The translations under genes were made by a program, and so were the position numbers. Shown here piece after piece: positions 36,956-44,555 of a stretch of DNA of 64,000 nt. The stretch comes from Periweissella beninensis (lineage in GTDB: Bacteria > Bacillota > Bacilli > Lactobacillales > Lactobacillaceae): positions 62,001 through 126,000 of the forward strand of contig NZ_JAFBDN010000003.1 of NCBI RefSeq assembly GCF_016908275.1, read 5' to 3'. The notes beneath the pieces were generated by a model. The model worked only from the letters and a program-made list of their open reading frames with translations. It had not been told where the DNA came from and made no database searches. The first letter of the stretch is position 1. Every line of letters begins with the position of its first letter.

Positions 36956-37115
36956 GCTGAGCACCTCCGTTCTTATCAAGAAGGGCTTTAAGACCGGTAG
37001 CTGCAACAAGTAGAATTTCTACAGCAGCAATAAAGTCTTTTGCTTTACCAAGGAAGTCGTCTCTCTTTGTGATTACGTTATCTAACGCTTCACTTACTTC
37101 ATTCTTCTTTGTCAT
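36948..37115 (-). CDS. Small hypothetical protein, 55 aa
   Basis: ATG 37115 follows GAGGATG. It begins MTKKNEVSEALDNVITKRDD and continues FLGKAKDFIAAVEILLVAATG to KNGGAQHE: an amphipathic helical protein with one fairly hydrophobic helix. It overlaps both neighbours (start inside the 53-aa gene, end 8 bases into the 112-aa gene), the tight packing typical of phage modules. No function known. Confidence 0.55.
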   Translation of the reverse strand: MTKKNEVSEALDNVITKRDDFLGKAKDFIAAVEILLVAATGLKALLDKNGGAQHE

Positions 37116-37260
37116 TTGACACATCCTCACTTTCTTTTGTCGAATTTTGTCTTAGATTGGCAGCCAGTCTTTTTGCTACGACGCTGATGGCGATGAGCGT
37201 ATCAATAAGCTCTTCATCAGTGGCATCAACAGGACTGGCTTTTTCTCTTGTGGTTACCAT
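37099..37260 (-). CDS. Small hypothetical protein, 53 aa
   Basis: ATG 37260 with a GAGGTTGAG ribosome site. It begins MVTTREKASPVDATDEELID and continues TLIAISVVAKRLAANLRQ to SNDKEE. Helical, no catalytic residues visible. It overlaps the following 55-aa gene by 17 bases and is the first gene of the minus-strand phage-like set. Confidence 0.55.
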   Translation of the reverse strand: MVTTREKASPVDATDEELIDTLIAISVVAKRLAANLRQNSTKESEDVSNDKEE

Positions 37261-37298
37261 AGTCTCAACCTCGCTTTCCGATTGGCTTTTGTCTTTCT

Positions 37299-37315
37299 AA
37301 CTTCCTAAGGGGATT
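37299..37315 (+). repeat. 17-nt inverted repeat, left copy
   Basis: AACTTCCTAAGGGGATT, the exact reverse complement of 39290-39306. A shorter direct copy (AACTTCCTAAGGG) lies at 37383-37395. The two outer copies bound 2.0 kb holding the DUF1413 gene, the 189-aa gene and a broken gene. Confidence 0.75.
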
Positions 37316-37442
37316 CCAAGAAGTGAACTCCGAGTTTTCTAAAAAGTTTTTTATTTTGCTTTTGAACCCTTCGTTCCTTCCTAACTTCCTAAGGGAAAAG
37401 CAGAGGTGTAATTCCGGTTCTAAAAAAGTGAACGGAGGGTAT

Positions 37443-37482
37443 TGCACTCATGATTAATATATGATATATTAATCATGAGTGA
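37443..37482. promoter_or_regulatory. 37-bp perfect palindrome, probable promoter/operator of the DUF1413 gene
   Basis: Bases 37445-37481 form a perfect palindrome centred on G37463 (CACTCATGATTAATATAT and its complement). It contains TTGCAC and TATATT spaced 16 bases, so it is probably a promoter overlapped by an operator. A second small hairpin GAGCG/CGCTC follows at 37481-37500. Confidence 0.6.
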
Positions 37483-37524
37483 GCGAAGTAGTTACCGCTC
37501 ACAATAAAGAAAGGGGATTTTATT

Positions 37525-37962
37525 ATGAGGATTCAGTTTTATCCAGGAACAGAACTTGAAGCAAAATTAAATGCTGAAGCCACCAAGCAAGGAGTCAATG
37601 TTAGTATTTTAGTTGTAGATGCACTTAATAAGTACTACGGATTGGTTGGCCCTAATACTAAAACGGAGGCCCAGCTTGAAACAGAAGTATTAAATGAGGT
37701 GGCAGCGTATGTTGCAGCCCCATTCAATACTGGAACCGAGTTCGATCTTAATGCGGCGTCAACTACGTATTCTCAAATTGATATGACCTATGTAGGTAAA
37801 CCCAGTATTGTTAAAGCACGAATTGGCAGAAGATTTGCTAAAGAAATTGGTGAAGGAAAATTTGCAAATGTAGAACAAGTTTTTATTGAAAACGGACGTC
37901 CGAAAAAATCTTTAGGGAATAGAGCTTCGCTCTATCGCATCTTATCTAGTAAAGCAGACTAA
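37525..37962 (+). CDS. DUF1413 protein with ribbon-helix-helix-like N-terminus
   Basis: 145 residues from ATG 37525, behind GAAAGGGG. The first ~45 residues (MRIQFYPGTELEAKLNAEAT, then VNVSILVVDALNKYYG) have the strand-helix-helix layout of RHH DNA-binding proteins. The second half (YVGKPSIVKARIGRRFAKEI, then VEQVFIENGRPKKSLGNRAS) is DUF1413. Such genes are common on mobile elements of Clostridia. The large palindrome immediately upstream suggests autoregulation by the RHH domain. The family is recognised; its role is not known. Confidence 0.7.
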   Translation: MRIQFYPGTELEAKLNAEATKQGVNVSILVVDALNKYYGLVGPNTKTEAQLETEVLNEVAAYVAAPFNTGTEFDLNAASTTYSQIDMTYVGKPSIVKARIGRRFAKEIGEGKFANVEQVFIENGRPKKSLGNRASLYRILSSKAD

Positions 37963-38017
37963 ATACACGCTGAGCTATTACAACGGATATAAGCAACCCA
38001 TGAAATAGGAGGTTTAT

Positions 38018-38587
38018 ATGAATAAGCATGCTGCAAAACGTAAATTTTTGTATTATCTTAAGGAAAAAAATGTTCACTATTTTGAGCATTTGCACAGTGG
38101 AGAAAGCAGTATAGTAATGGTTCTTACAGGATATACAACTTGCCCAGACAGTGTATTGGAATGTAGTATTAAATTTTTTGATACATGCATGGAAAATCGC
38201 GTCTATTATACAGAGAACGGATCTGGCTGGATCAAAGCGAGAGCCGGTGATTTATCTGATATTTATAGATTGTTAAATTTCATAAATGCAAGAGTCTGGC
38301 CTTTTTCACAAGATGGCCTTGGCGGTGAATTATATAAGGCACACCATTTACAGACACCACGTATCTATATAACAGAAGATGAAAATTATGATATTACAGC
38401 AACTACTGTTATTGATTACGACCACTATGATATGACGCCACTGGAAATAGAAGATTACTGTACCGCCACGATCCCGGAGCTCATGTCAAAGTTATCACCT
38501 ATCTTTTTCTTTTTACTGATGAAGGAAATAACTGTTGATGAGGCCGTTTATTTAATTAAAAGAGATATGTTATTAGAATTTTCTTAA
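38018..38587 (+). CDS. Hypothetical protein, 189 aa
   Basis: ATG 38018 follows AGGAGG. The protein begins MNKHAAKRKFLYYLKEKNVH and contains YYTENGSGWIKARAGDLSDI, INARVWPFSQDGLGGELYKA and DYDHYDMTPLEIEDYCTATI. It is rich in Tyr and acidic residues, with no signal peptide and one moderately hydrophobic patch (LSPIFFFLLM). I do not recognise the family. It follows the DUF1413 gene in the same direction and shares its base composition, so both probably came from the same foreign element. Confidence 0.6.
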   Translation: MNKHAAKRKFLYYLKEKNVHYFEHLHSGESSIVMVLTGYTTCPDSVLECSIKFFDTCMENRVYYTENGSGWIKARAGDLSDIYRLLNFINARVWPFSQDGLGGELYKAHHLQTPRIYITEDENYDITATTVIDYDHYDMTPLEIEDYCTATIPELMSKLSPIFFFLLMKEITVDEAVYLIKRDMLLEFS

Positions 38588-38602
38588 TGAAAGGATGAAT
38601 AT

Positions 38603-39198
38603 TTGAAGAAGAAATTAGACGAGAAGCTGCAGAATGCTTTTCCTTGGTTGAAGCAACCTGAGCTTCATAAGGAAAAGCCATATGAGTTTGTTGAGGGATA
38701 CAACCATTACGAAAACTATGTTTCGATGAAGTCAGTGATGGCTGGTACCAGTTAATTTATGAGCTTTGCACTGAGATTGAAGAAATATATAAGGAATATG
38801 ACCAGCCAGTTACAATGAAACTGGATCAGGTGAAATCAAAATTCGGTAAGCTCAGGTGGTATTATGATCTTCCAGGAAAAGAGCTTGGAATTCATGCTTT
38901 TGATTTCTTGGGCTCAAGAAGCATTAGAATGTTCCCTGAGGGTGAGAAGGATTCGTTAGAAAGCATGATAGCAGAATGTGTCAAAAAATATGAAGCAAAG
39001 TCCCGTACCATTTGTGAACACTGTGGCGCTGATAATGCAGAATTATGCAACGAGCCCCCGGTTTTCAGATGGATTAGTACGTTATGCCCATCCTGCAAGG
39101 AAGAAAGAATTGTTCTTTATAATAAAAAGGTGGAAGAACATGAACGTTACAAAGAGAAAATACTGAACCTGAAGAAAAAAGCAGATAGTTCAGATTAG
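38603..39198 (+). pseudogene. Hypothetical Zn-ribbon-like protein, frameshifted
   Basis: TTG 38603 with GAAAGGA reads LKKKLDEKLQNAFPWLKQ to NYV and then leaves frame. Restoring one T at the TTT of 38721-38723 gives FDEVSDGWYQLIYELCTEIE, joining the open frame that runs to 39198. The C-terminal part has four cysteines in CEHCGADNAELC and LCPSCKEER spacing, a probable zinc ribbon, and a final charged helix. The ORF from ATG 38815 alone would be only the second half. Likely inactive. Ended by a hairpin at 39215. Confidence 0.6.
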
Positions 39199-39214
39199 TA
39201 TTAAAAAAAGACTC

Positions 39215-39252
39215 ATAACAGTTACTTCGAAAGAGGTGACTGTTATTTTTTA
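39215..39252 (+). terminator. Terminator after the frameshifted gene
   Basis: ATAACAGTTAC pairs with GTGACTGTTAT (G-U/C-A tolerated) followed by a T run, 17 bases after the stop. Confidence 0.7.
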
Positions 39253-39289
39253 TTCTTTTTTTCAGAATCTCCCGGAATTCGCCATCACA

Positions 39290-39306
39290 AATCCCCTTAG
39301 GAAGTT
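39290..39306 (-). repeat. 17-nt inverted repeat, right copy
   Basis: AATCCCCTTAGGAAGTT, the exact reverse complement of 37299-37315. No transposase lies between the two copies. Confidence 0.75.
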
Positions 39307-39352
39307 GAAGAAGAAAAATCTTCTATCTTTTAACGAAAGGAGTGCGAGGGCG

Positions 39353-39397
39353 ATGAACGTATACGGTTTGAATAAGGTTATCATTGATTTAAATTAG
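39353..39397 (+). pseudogene. 14-codon stub of a gene cut at the island edge
   Basis: GAAAGGAG lies upstream, followed by ATG 39353 and MNVYGLNKVIIDLN, then TAG. The stop falls inside a terminator hairpin (39374-39412), so the rest of the gene was probably replaced by chromosomal sequence at this point. Confidence 0.4.
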
Positions 39398-39412
39398 TGA
39401 TAATCTTTTTTA
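39374..39412 (+). terminator. Terminator at the right island boundary
   Basis: AGGTTATCAT pairs with GTGATAATCT (G-U pairs) followed by six T. It may be the original downstream terminator of the chromosomal region before the island was inserted. Confidence 0.65.
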
Positions 39413-39456
39413 TATATCATCAATACTGAATAGTTCGCTAAAGGAGATGAGTAAAT

Positions 39457-39831
39457 ATGCTTAAAGAACAGCAATTAAGATGGGCTTATCAAAAATATTG
39501 GGTAATGGCTCATTCCCAACAAAGCTATAATGAAATTAGACAATTATTCAAAAATAATACTTGGTCTTTAGCTAAGGAACAAGAATTAGCACGAATTTTA
39601 GCAGATACCCAAAATAAAGTGCCGACCGTAAAAACTTTAACTACAGCTTATCAACATGTCTGGGGTTATTTTAAAAAAAAGTGCACACCAGCAGAAAAAC
39701 AACATTATTTAACATTACTAGCTAATTTAACTGAAGATAATGATGAACTAGGACCGTATTTAAAGCAGCTCACAATTAAATATCAAATTGCATACTTATT
39801 AGATTCAAGACTAATTCAAGAAATTAGTTAG
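39457..39831 (+). CDS. DUF1722 (YbgA-like) protein
   Basis: 124 residues, the YbgA/DUF1722 domain on its own: the opening QLRWAYQKYWVMAHSQQSYN, TVKTLTTAYQHVWGYFKKKC and KQLTIKYQIAYLLDSRLI are typical. All-helical; the family is often fused to or near photolyase and 2-thiouracil desulfidase (DUF523) genes. Molecular function is not established to my knowledge. AAGGAGATG precedes ATG 39457. It is the first chromosomal gene right of the island. Confidence 0.8.
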   Translation: MLKEQQLRWAYQKYWVMAHSQQSYNEIRQLFKNNTWSLAKEQELARILADTQNKVPTVKTLTTAYQHVWGYFKKKCTPAEKQHYLTLLANLTEDNDELGPYLKQLTIKYQIAYLLDSRLIQEIS

Positions 39832-39985
39832 CAATAATCTTTAATTTACTATCTAAAATATTAATTGACTTAGTTGCAAAACTTGCAATCGATGTGTGCT
39901 TTTGCTATTGTTATTTAGTTATAGCTCTTCACAAGTGAGCGAAAAAGGCTTATTATTAGTTAGTGAAAAATAAAAGAAAGTGAAA

Positions 39986-41146
39986 ATGATCATGATTTAT
40001 TTTGATAATTCAGCAACAACGCAAGCAGATCCGACCGTTGTTGACACATATAGTAAAGTCTCAAATAATATTTGGGGCAATCCCAGTTCATTACACAACT
40101 TTGGTGAACAAGCATTTAGTCTTTTAAATCAATCACGGAAGCAAATCGCTGATATTTTTGAGATAAAACCACATGAAGTTTTTTTTACATCAGGTGGGAC
40201 AGAAGGTGATAACTGGATTATTAAAGGAACCGCAATTGAAAAACGTGCCTTTGGTAAACATTTAATTACAACCCAAATTGAGCATCCAGCTGTTATTAAT
40301 ACGATGCAACAACTTGAAAGCCTAGGGTTTGAAGTGACCTACTTACCGGTAGATAAACGTGGCCGGGTAAGTGCTAATGATGTTGCGGCAGCAATTCGAC
40401 CAGATACAATCTTAGTATCAGTGATGGTAGTTAATAATGAAGTCGGTGCAATCCAACCAATTGCAGAAATTGCGGAGGTTTTAGCTGATTATCCCAAAAT
40501 TCATTTTCATGTTGATGCTGTTCAAGCAGTCGGCAAAGGTTTACAAGAATTAGTATTTAATTCACGTGTTGACTTTGCAACTTTCTCGGGACATAAATTT
40601 CATGCTCCCCGTGGGGTCGGCTTTATCTATATGAAAGAGGGTCGGCGGATTGCACCACTAATGAGTGGTGGTGGACAAGAAAAAAACTTACGATCAGGAA
40701 CAGAAAACTTACCTGCGATTGCAGCGATGGCAAAAGCGCTACGATTAGTTCATGAAGATGAACAAGCTAAAATTGCACAAGAACAAGTTGTTCGCCAAAC
40801 GATTATTGAACATATTAGTAATCAGCCCAACATTACGGTTTTTTCTGAAACGACCAGTGATTTTGCACCACATATTTTAACTTTTGCGATTGAAGGCGTT
40901 CGTGGTGAAACAATTGTTCATGCGTTCGAAGAGCAAGGAATTTATATTTCAACGACTTCAGCTTGTTCTTCAAAAAAAGAGCAAGTATCTGGAACATTAG
41001 TTGCAATGAAAGTCCCTGAACATATTGCAACATCAGCCGTGCGCGTGTCTTTAGATGCCACGAATACTATCGCTGAAGCCCAACAGTTTAACCAAGTTTT
41101 TGATAAACTCTATGTTGGTTTTGAAAAAATATTTGTAAAAAATTAA
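39986..41146 (+). CDS. nifS: Cysteine desulfurase (NifS/IscS family)
   Basis: PLP enzyme that takes sulfur from cysteine; here it supplies ThiI for 4-thiouridine in tRNA. It begins MIYFDNSATTQADP; HVDAVQAVGK and the PLP-lysine segment SGHKFHAPRGVGF are present, and the catalytic Cys lies in STTSACSSKKE. Length 387. The start is ambiguous between ATG 39986 (GAAAG spaced 6) and ATG 39992, which matches most homologues. It is paired with thiI 15 bases downstream, the standard Firmicutes arrangement. Confidence 0.93.
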   Translation: MIMIYFDNSATTQADPTVVDTYSKVSNNIWGNPSSLHNFGEQAFSLLNQSRKQIADIFEIKPHEVFFTSGGTEGDNWIIKGTAIEKRAFGKHLITTQIEHPAVINTMQQLESLGFEVTYLPVDKRGRVSANDVAAAIRPDTILVSVMVVNNEVGAIQPIAEIAEVLADYPKIHFHVDAVQAVGKGLQELVFNSRVDFATFSGHKFHAPRGVGFIYMKEGRRIAPLMSGGGQEKNLRSGTENLPAIAAMAKALRLVHEDEQAKIAQEQVVRQTIIEHISNQPNITVFSETTSDFAPHILTFAIEGVRGETIVHAFEEQGIYISTTSACSSKKEQVSGTLVAMKVPEHIATSAVRVSLDATNTIAEAQQFNQVFDKLYVGFEKIFVKN

Positions 41147-41160
41147 AAAAGAGGTAACCC

Positions 41161-42378
41161 ATGCAATATACAGAAATTATGGTACGCTATGGTGAGCTTT
41201 CAACAAAAGGAAAAAATATTAAAGATTTTATTAACCAATTAGGTGGTAATACAACTAAAGCTTTACATGATTTTCCAGATGTTCGAGTTCATCCTAAGCG
41301 TGATCGGATGCATATTACATTAAATGGTACAGAACCAAAGCCAGTTTTAGAACGTTTAAAATTAGTTTTTGGAATTCAATCATTTTCACCAGTTGTTCAA
41401 TTACCAAAAGATATCGAAGCGGTTTATGCAGCTGCAGTTGAAATGATGCAAGAAATTTATCAAGCGGGCATGACTTTTAAAGTTCAAACTAAGCGGGCTG
41501 ATAAAGAATTTCCAATGGACACTAATGCGATAAATCGTGAAGTTGGGGGAGCTGTTATTACGGCTTTACCTGATATTAAAGTTGATGTTAAAAATCCAGA
41601 TATTGAATTATTAGTTGATGTTCGTAATAATGGAATTTTCTTATCATCACTAACGATTAAAGGCGCAGGTGGCTTTCCAGTTGGAACAGCTGGTAAAGGA
41701 ATAATGATGTTGTCGGGTGGGATTGACTCACCAGTTGCAGCCTATCTTGGAATGAAGCGTGGGGTAGATATGGAGATGATTCATTTCTTCAGTCCACCAT
41801 ACACAACGCAACAGGCTTTAGCGAAAGCTAAACAATTAACTGCTGTATTAGCCCAATCAGTTGGAGCAATTAAGTTCATCCAAATTCCATTTACAGAAAT
41901 CCAAGAAACGATTAAAGAAAAAGTCCCTGAAGGCTATTTAATGACTATTCAACGCCGGATGATGTTACGGCTAAGTGTTTTAATGGCACAAAAACGAAAT
42001 GGCTTAGCAATTTTTAATGGTGAAGCGCTTGGTCAAGTGGCCTCGCAGACTATGGAATCGATGATGGCAATTAATGATGTGACAACCATGCCAATTATTC
42101 GACCGGTGGTTTCAATGGATAAAACTGAAATTATCAAAGTTGCTGAAGAAATTGGGACTTTTGATTTATCAATCATGCCCTTTGAAGATTGTTGTACAAT
42201 TTTTGCACCACCATCACCAAAAACGCGGCCTAATTTAGAAAAAACCCGTCAATTTGAAAAATTAATTGATGTTGATGGCTTAATTGAGCGTGCTTTGGCT
42301 GCTGTTGAAATTAGTACAATTCGCCCAGGGGAAGATTATATGAACCCTGAAGAAGCGGTTTTTGCTGAATTACTATAA
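41161..42378 (+). CDS. thiI: tRNA 4-thiouridine synthetase ThiI
   Basis: Adenylates tRNA uridine 8 and transfers sulfur to it. Ferredoxin-like and THUMP domains ([23 protein letters not shown]) are followed by the PP-loop [19 protein letters not shown]. The C-terminal [21 protein letters not shown] is typical. 405 residues; the rhodanese domain of the enterobacterial protein is absent, as usual in Firmicutes, where the dedicated NifS supplies sulfur directly. AAAGAGGT precedes ATG 41161. Confidence 0.95.
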   Translation: MQYTEIMVRYGELSTKGKNIKDFINQLGGNTTKALHDFPDVRVHPKRDRMHITLNGTEPKPVLERLKLVFGIQSFSPVVQLPKDIEAVYAAAVEMMQEIYQAGMTFKVQTKRADKEFPMDTNAINREVGGAVITALPDIKVDVKNPDIELLVDVRNNGIFLSSLTIKGAGGFPVGTAGKGIMMLSGGIDSPVAAYLGMKRGVDMEMIHFFSPPYTTQQALAKAKQLTAVLAQSVGAIKFIQIPFTEIQETIKEKVPEGYLMTIQRRMMLRLSVLMAQKRNGLAIFNGEALGQVASQTMESMMAINDVTTMPIIRPVVSMDKTEIIKVAEEIGTFDLSIMPFEDCCTIFAPPSPKTRPNLEKTRQFEKLIDVDGLIERALAAVEISTIRPGEDYMNPEEAVFAELL

Positions 42379-42424
42379 AAAATCTTGCATAGTTGTTAAT
42401 AATTTGGTAATATTATCTTATGCG

Positions 42425-42682
42425 ATGAGTCGAGAACGACCAACCATATTTATATGGTGCAAGTAATTGCCTAGTGGTTTTCGAAGGTAGGGGCACATTA
42501 CCACCGGATGTGGGTGCTTGTTAAGTGAATTGTGGAATTTTACTTAACTATTTATGACTAACATTAATGCTATGGTATTAATGAAATACTACCGTGACGG
42601 AATTAGAAATAATTCCCCGGAGCTTGAGCCGGTCAATTCAAGCATGCCAAACTGAGCCATAGCTTTTGCTATGGCTCTTTTA
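42425..42682 (+). ncRNA. Multi-helix structured RNA of unassigned class
   Basis: About 255 bases with many strong helices: CGA.AAC.ACCA with TGGTTTTCG enclosing ACCATA-TTTA-TATGGT and GCAA-GTAA-TTGC; GTTAAGT/ACTTAAC; CATTAAT-GCTATGGT-ATTAATG; GGAATTA-GAAA-TAATTCC (a GNRA tetraloop); GCTTGA/TCAAGC; then a clean terminator. It lacks the sequence marks of RNase P, SRP RNA, 6S or a T-box that I could check by eye. The size and compact fold recall raiA-type RNAs, but I cannot confirm that. It could also be a leader of the gene at 42708. Confidence 0.65.
42654..42682 (+). terminator. Terminator of the structured RNA
   Basis: GAGCCATAGC pairs perfectly with GCTATGGCTC around TTTT and is followed by TTTTA. 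It ends 26 bases before the next start codon. Confidence 0.88.
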
Positions 42683-42707
42683 TTTTAAATAAAAAGAAGG
42701 TGGCGTT

Positions 42708-43643
42708 ATGCGAGTTGGCAGTGTTGGTAGCGTAAAACAAACAATTAAACAAAAACAACGGTTAGGTAAAGTTAAGCAACATACTAGCAAGAGTAAATTT
42801 ATACCTAGTGAATTTAGTGATTTTATGCGAGTTAGGTGGTATTTAACACAACAAGCAAAATTATCAGGGATAGCATGGGCAGTCGGTGAGCATTACTTAA
42901 TGCATGTAATCCAAGTTCTATTAAAAAAGCAACAAACAGCTCAAACACCAATTAAGCTGATCGATATTTTCACTGCAGCTATGCCAATAAATGGTCAGTT
43001 AACTTGGCAGTATTACCAATGCTTATTAAAAATATTACCGCAACTCCAAAAATTTCTAGCTAAAGAGTTGCAAGCTAATAAACAATTTATAGTGACTCAG
43101 TTACCAACACTTGATGAGCATAACAAATTAATTGCACACGGAGTGGCTAATAATTTAAGTACAGCACAAGGGAAATCTGGTGCTCTAGGTCAGCAATACT
43201 ATGATTTAATATGGACAGAAAAGCACATTAATTGGCAATTAGTTAATGAACTATACCGGGGAATTGAAGTGCTTGGCCAAATTAAAGGACTAAAAGATAT
43301 TACGCCAAAGATACTAACGGACGAAACTACTAGGAAAATTAAGGCAGTTAATTCAGTACAAGGGCAACAAATACTGTTGGCATTATTACCATTTGTGGAC
43401 AAAACCACTAGCAATTGGGATTTAGCTATGTTTGTGGAGGTATTAAAAACAGAATCATTTAGTGCTACTTGGACAGCAGATGTGCGCCAATTAATGGGTT
43501 TGAGTAACGAAATAAGAATATTTATTGAAAACAATCAAGCTAAGCAACTAAGGTTTGCGGCAACTGATTGGCAACTCTTAGAAGAAGTAATTGAACAAGT
43601 TGGCTTAAATAAATTTTTATTGACTAGTGTAAAACATGATTGA
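42708..43643 (+). CDS. Hypothetical protein, 311 aa
   Basis: ATG 42708 with AAGAAGGTGG. It opens with a basic, low-complexity segment (SVKQTIKQKQRLGKVKQHTS) and is then mostly helical, with many Gln and Leu (LLKKQQTAQTPIKLIDIF, LPQLQKFLAKELQANKQF). No membrane segment, signal peptide or catalytic motif visible. I do not recognise a family; it is probably a genus-level protein. It follows the structured RNA and is closed by a strong hairpin at 43696. Confidence 0.75.
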   Translation: MRVGSVGSVKQTIKQKQRLGKVKQHTSKSKFIPSEFSDFMRVRWYLTQQAKLSGIAWAVGEHYLMHVIQVLLKKQQTAQTPIKLIDIFTAAMPINGQLTWQYYQCLLKILPQLQKFLAKELQANKQFIVTQLPTLDEHNKLIAHGVANNLSTAQGKSGALGQQYYDLIWTEKHINWQLVNELYRGIEVLGQIKGLKDITPKILTDETTRKIKAVNSVQGQQILLALLPFVDKTTSNWDLAMFVEVLKTESFSATWTADVRQLMGLSNEIRIFIENNQAKQLRFAATDWQLLEEVIEQVGLNKFLLTSVKHD

Positions 43644-43695
43644 AAATAAGTTCCAGTTAGGGGGCATATTTTTAATGGCAATTGATTAACTACAC

Positions 43696-43732
43696 AAAAA
43701 CGCATGCTAATTGACAATTAGCATGCGTTTTT
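43696..43732. terminator. Bidirectional terminator before cutC
   Basis: AAAAACGCATGCTAATTG pairs perfectly with CAATTAGCATGCGTTTTT, between convergent genes. Confidence 0.9.
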
Positions 43733-43823
43733 TAGTGGATTAACAGAATAATTTGACTATTACGTCTTTATATAATTCAACCTAATATCTGTTTATTAAT
43801 CAATTTAATAGGACTGTATTTGA

Positions 43824-44459
43824 TTAATGGGTAGCAACATGCACTTGCTTAATTGATAACTTAGTAAGTACTTCATCAACTTCATTAGGTAAAACATTAG
43901 CTGGAATGATATCAATTTGTTGCTTAGCATGCTTAATTAGTTCTAAAAGCCAATCAACGTTAGTAAGGACAGATTGTGTAGCATCTGCTGAACCATGAAC
44001 TAAAACTCGATCAACGTTATGCTCAATTAACCAGTCAAGAGCTGCCTGTTGCTTTGCTTGAGGAAGTAGATCAAAAGCGGTACCAAAAGTAACCATCATG
44101 CCACCTGCAGCCGCAATTAGATTTTCAAGAGCTTCAAAATCTAATTGCTGAGCATCATCAGTTAAAGCATCAATAATGATGCCGTCAAGACCTAATTGCT
44201 GGGCATCAAAGATATCAGCTTCCATGATTTTTATTTCAGCATCATTATAAGTATGGTCTTGAAGATGGGGCCGAATAATCGTTGATAAACTTACTGGTTG
44301 ATCGGCTAAATATTTTTTTGCTTCGGCCATAAAACCGCGCGAAGGGGTCAAACCGCCGTTCTCAAAATTTGTACCAATAGCAATGCGTTGTGTATGTTCT
44401 TTTTCAAGCGTTACTAAATGTTGATAATCAGTAACAGCCACCTCGCGAATGATTTGCAT
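43824..44459 (-). CDS. cutC: CutC family protein
   Basis: TIM-barrel protein of the CutC family, once linked to copper homeostasis; its true activity is unclear. 211 residues. It begins MQIIREVAVTDYQHLVTLEK; NGGLTPSRGFMAEA, IIRPHLQDHTYNDAEIKIMEAD, LDGIIIDALTDD and VDRVLVHGSADA match the family. I choose ATG 44459 because GGAG sits eight bases upstream; the longer frame to 44489 has no ribosome site. The neighbouring minus-strand phosphogluconolactonase lies 97 bases upstream, so co-transcription is possible. Confidence 0.88.
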   Translation of the reverse strand: MQIIREVAVTDYQHLVTLEKEHTQRIAIGTNFENGGLTPSRGFMAEAKKYLADQPVSLSTIIRPHLQDHTYNDAEIKIMEADIFDAQQLGLDGIIIDALTDDAQQLDFEALENLIAAAGGMMVTFGTAFDLLPQAKQQAALDWLIEHNVDRVLVHGSADATQSVLTNVDWLLELIKHAKQQIDIIPANVLPNEVDEVLTKLSIKQVHVATH

Positions 44460-44555
44460 AAGTGTGCTCCTATTCTTTATTCGATGCATTTAATTGTAAC
44501 AAAAAATAAGACTGATGCAAAATAAAAGCCTAAATGAATTAAATTAAGGTTTAAA

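Noticed and set aside
37265-37447. 60-aa minus-strand ORF across the AACTTCCTAAGG repeats
   Set aside because: Its sequence is dictated by the two repeat copies and it has no ribosome site.
42425-42682. Structured RNA considered as RNase P RNA, lysine riboswitch or T-box
   Set aside because: The P4/GAAAGTCC marks, lysine-riboswitch core and T-box GGTGGNACC sequence are all missing.
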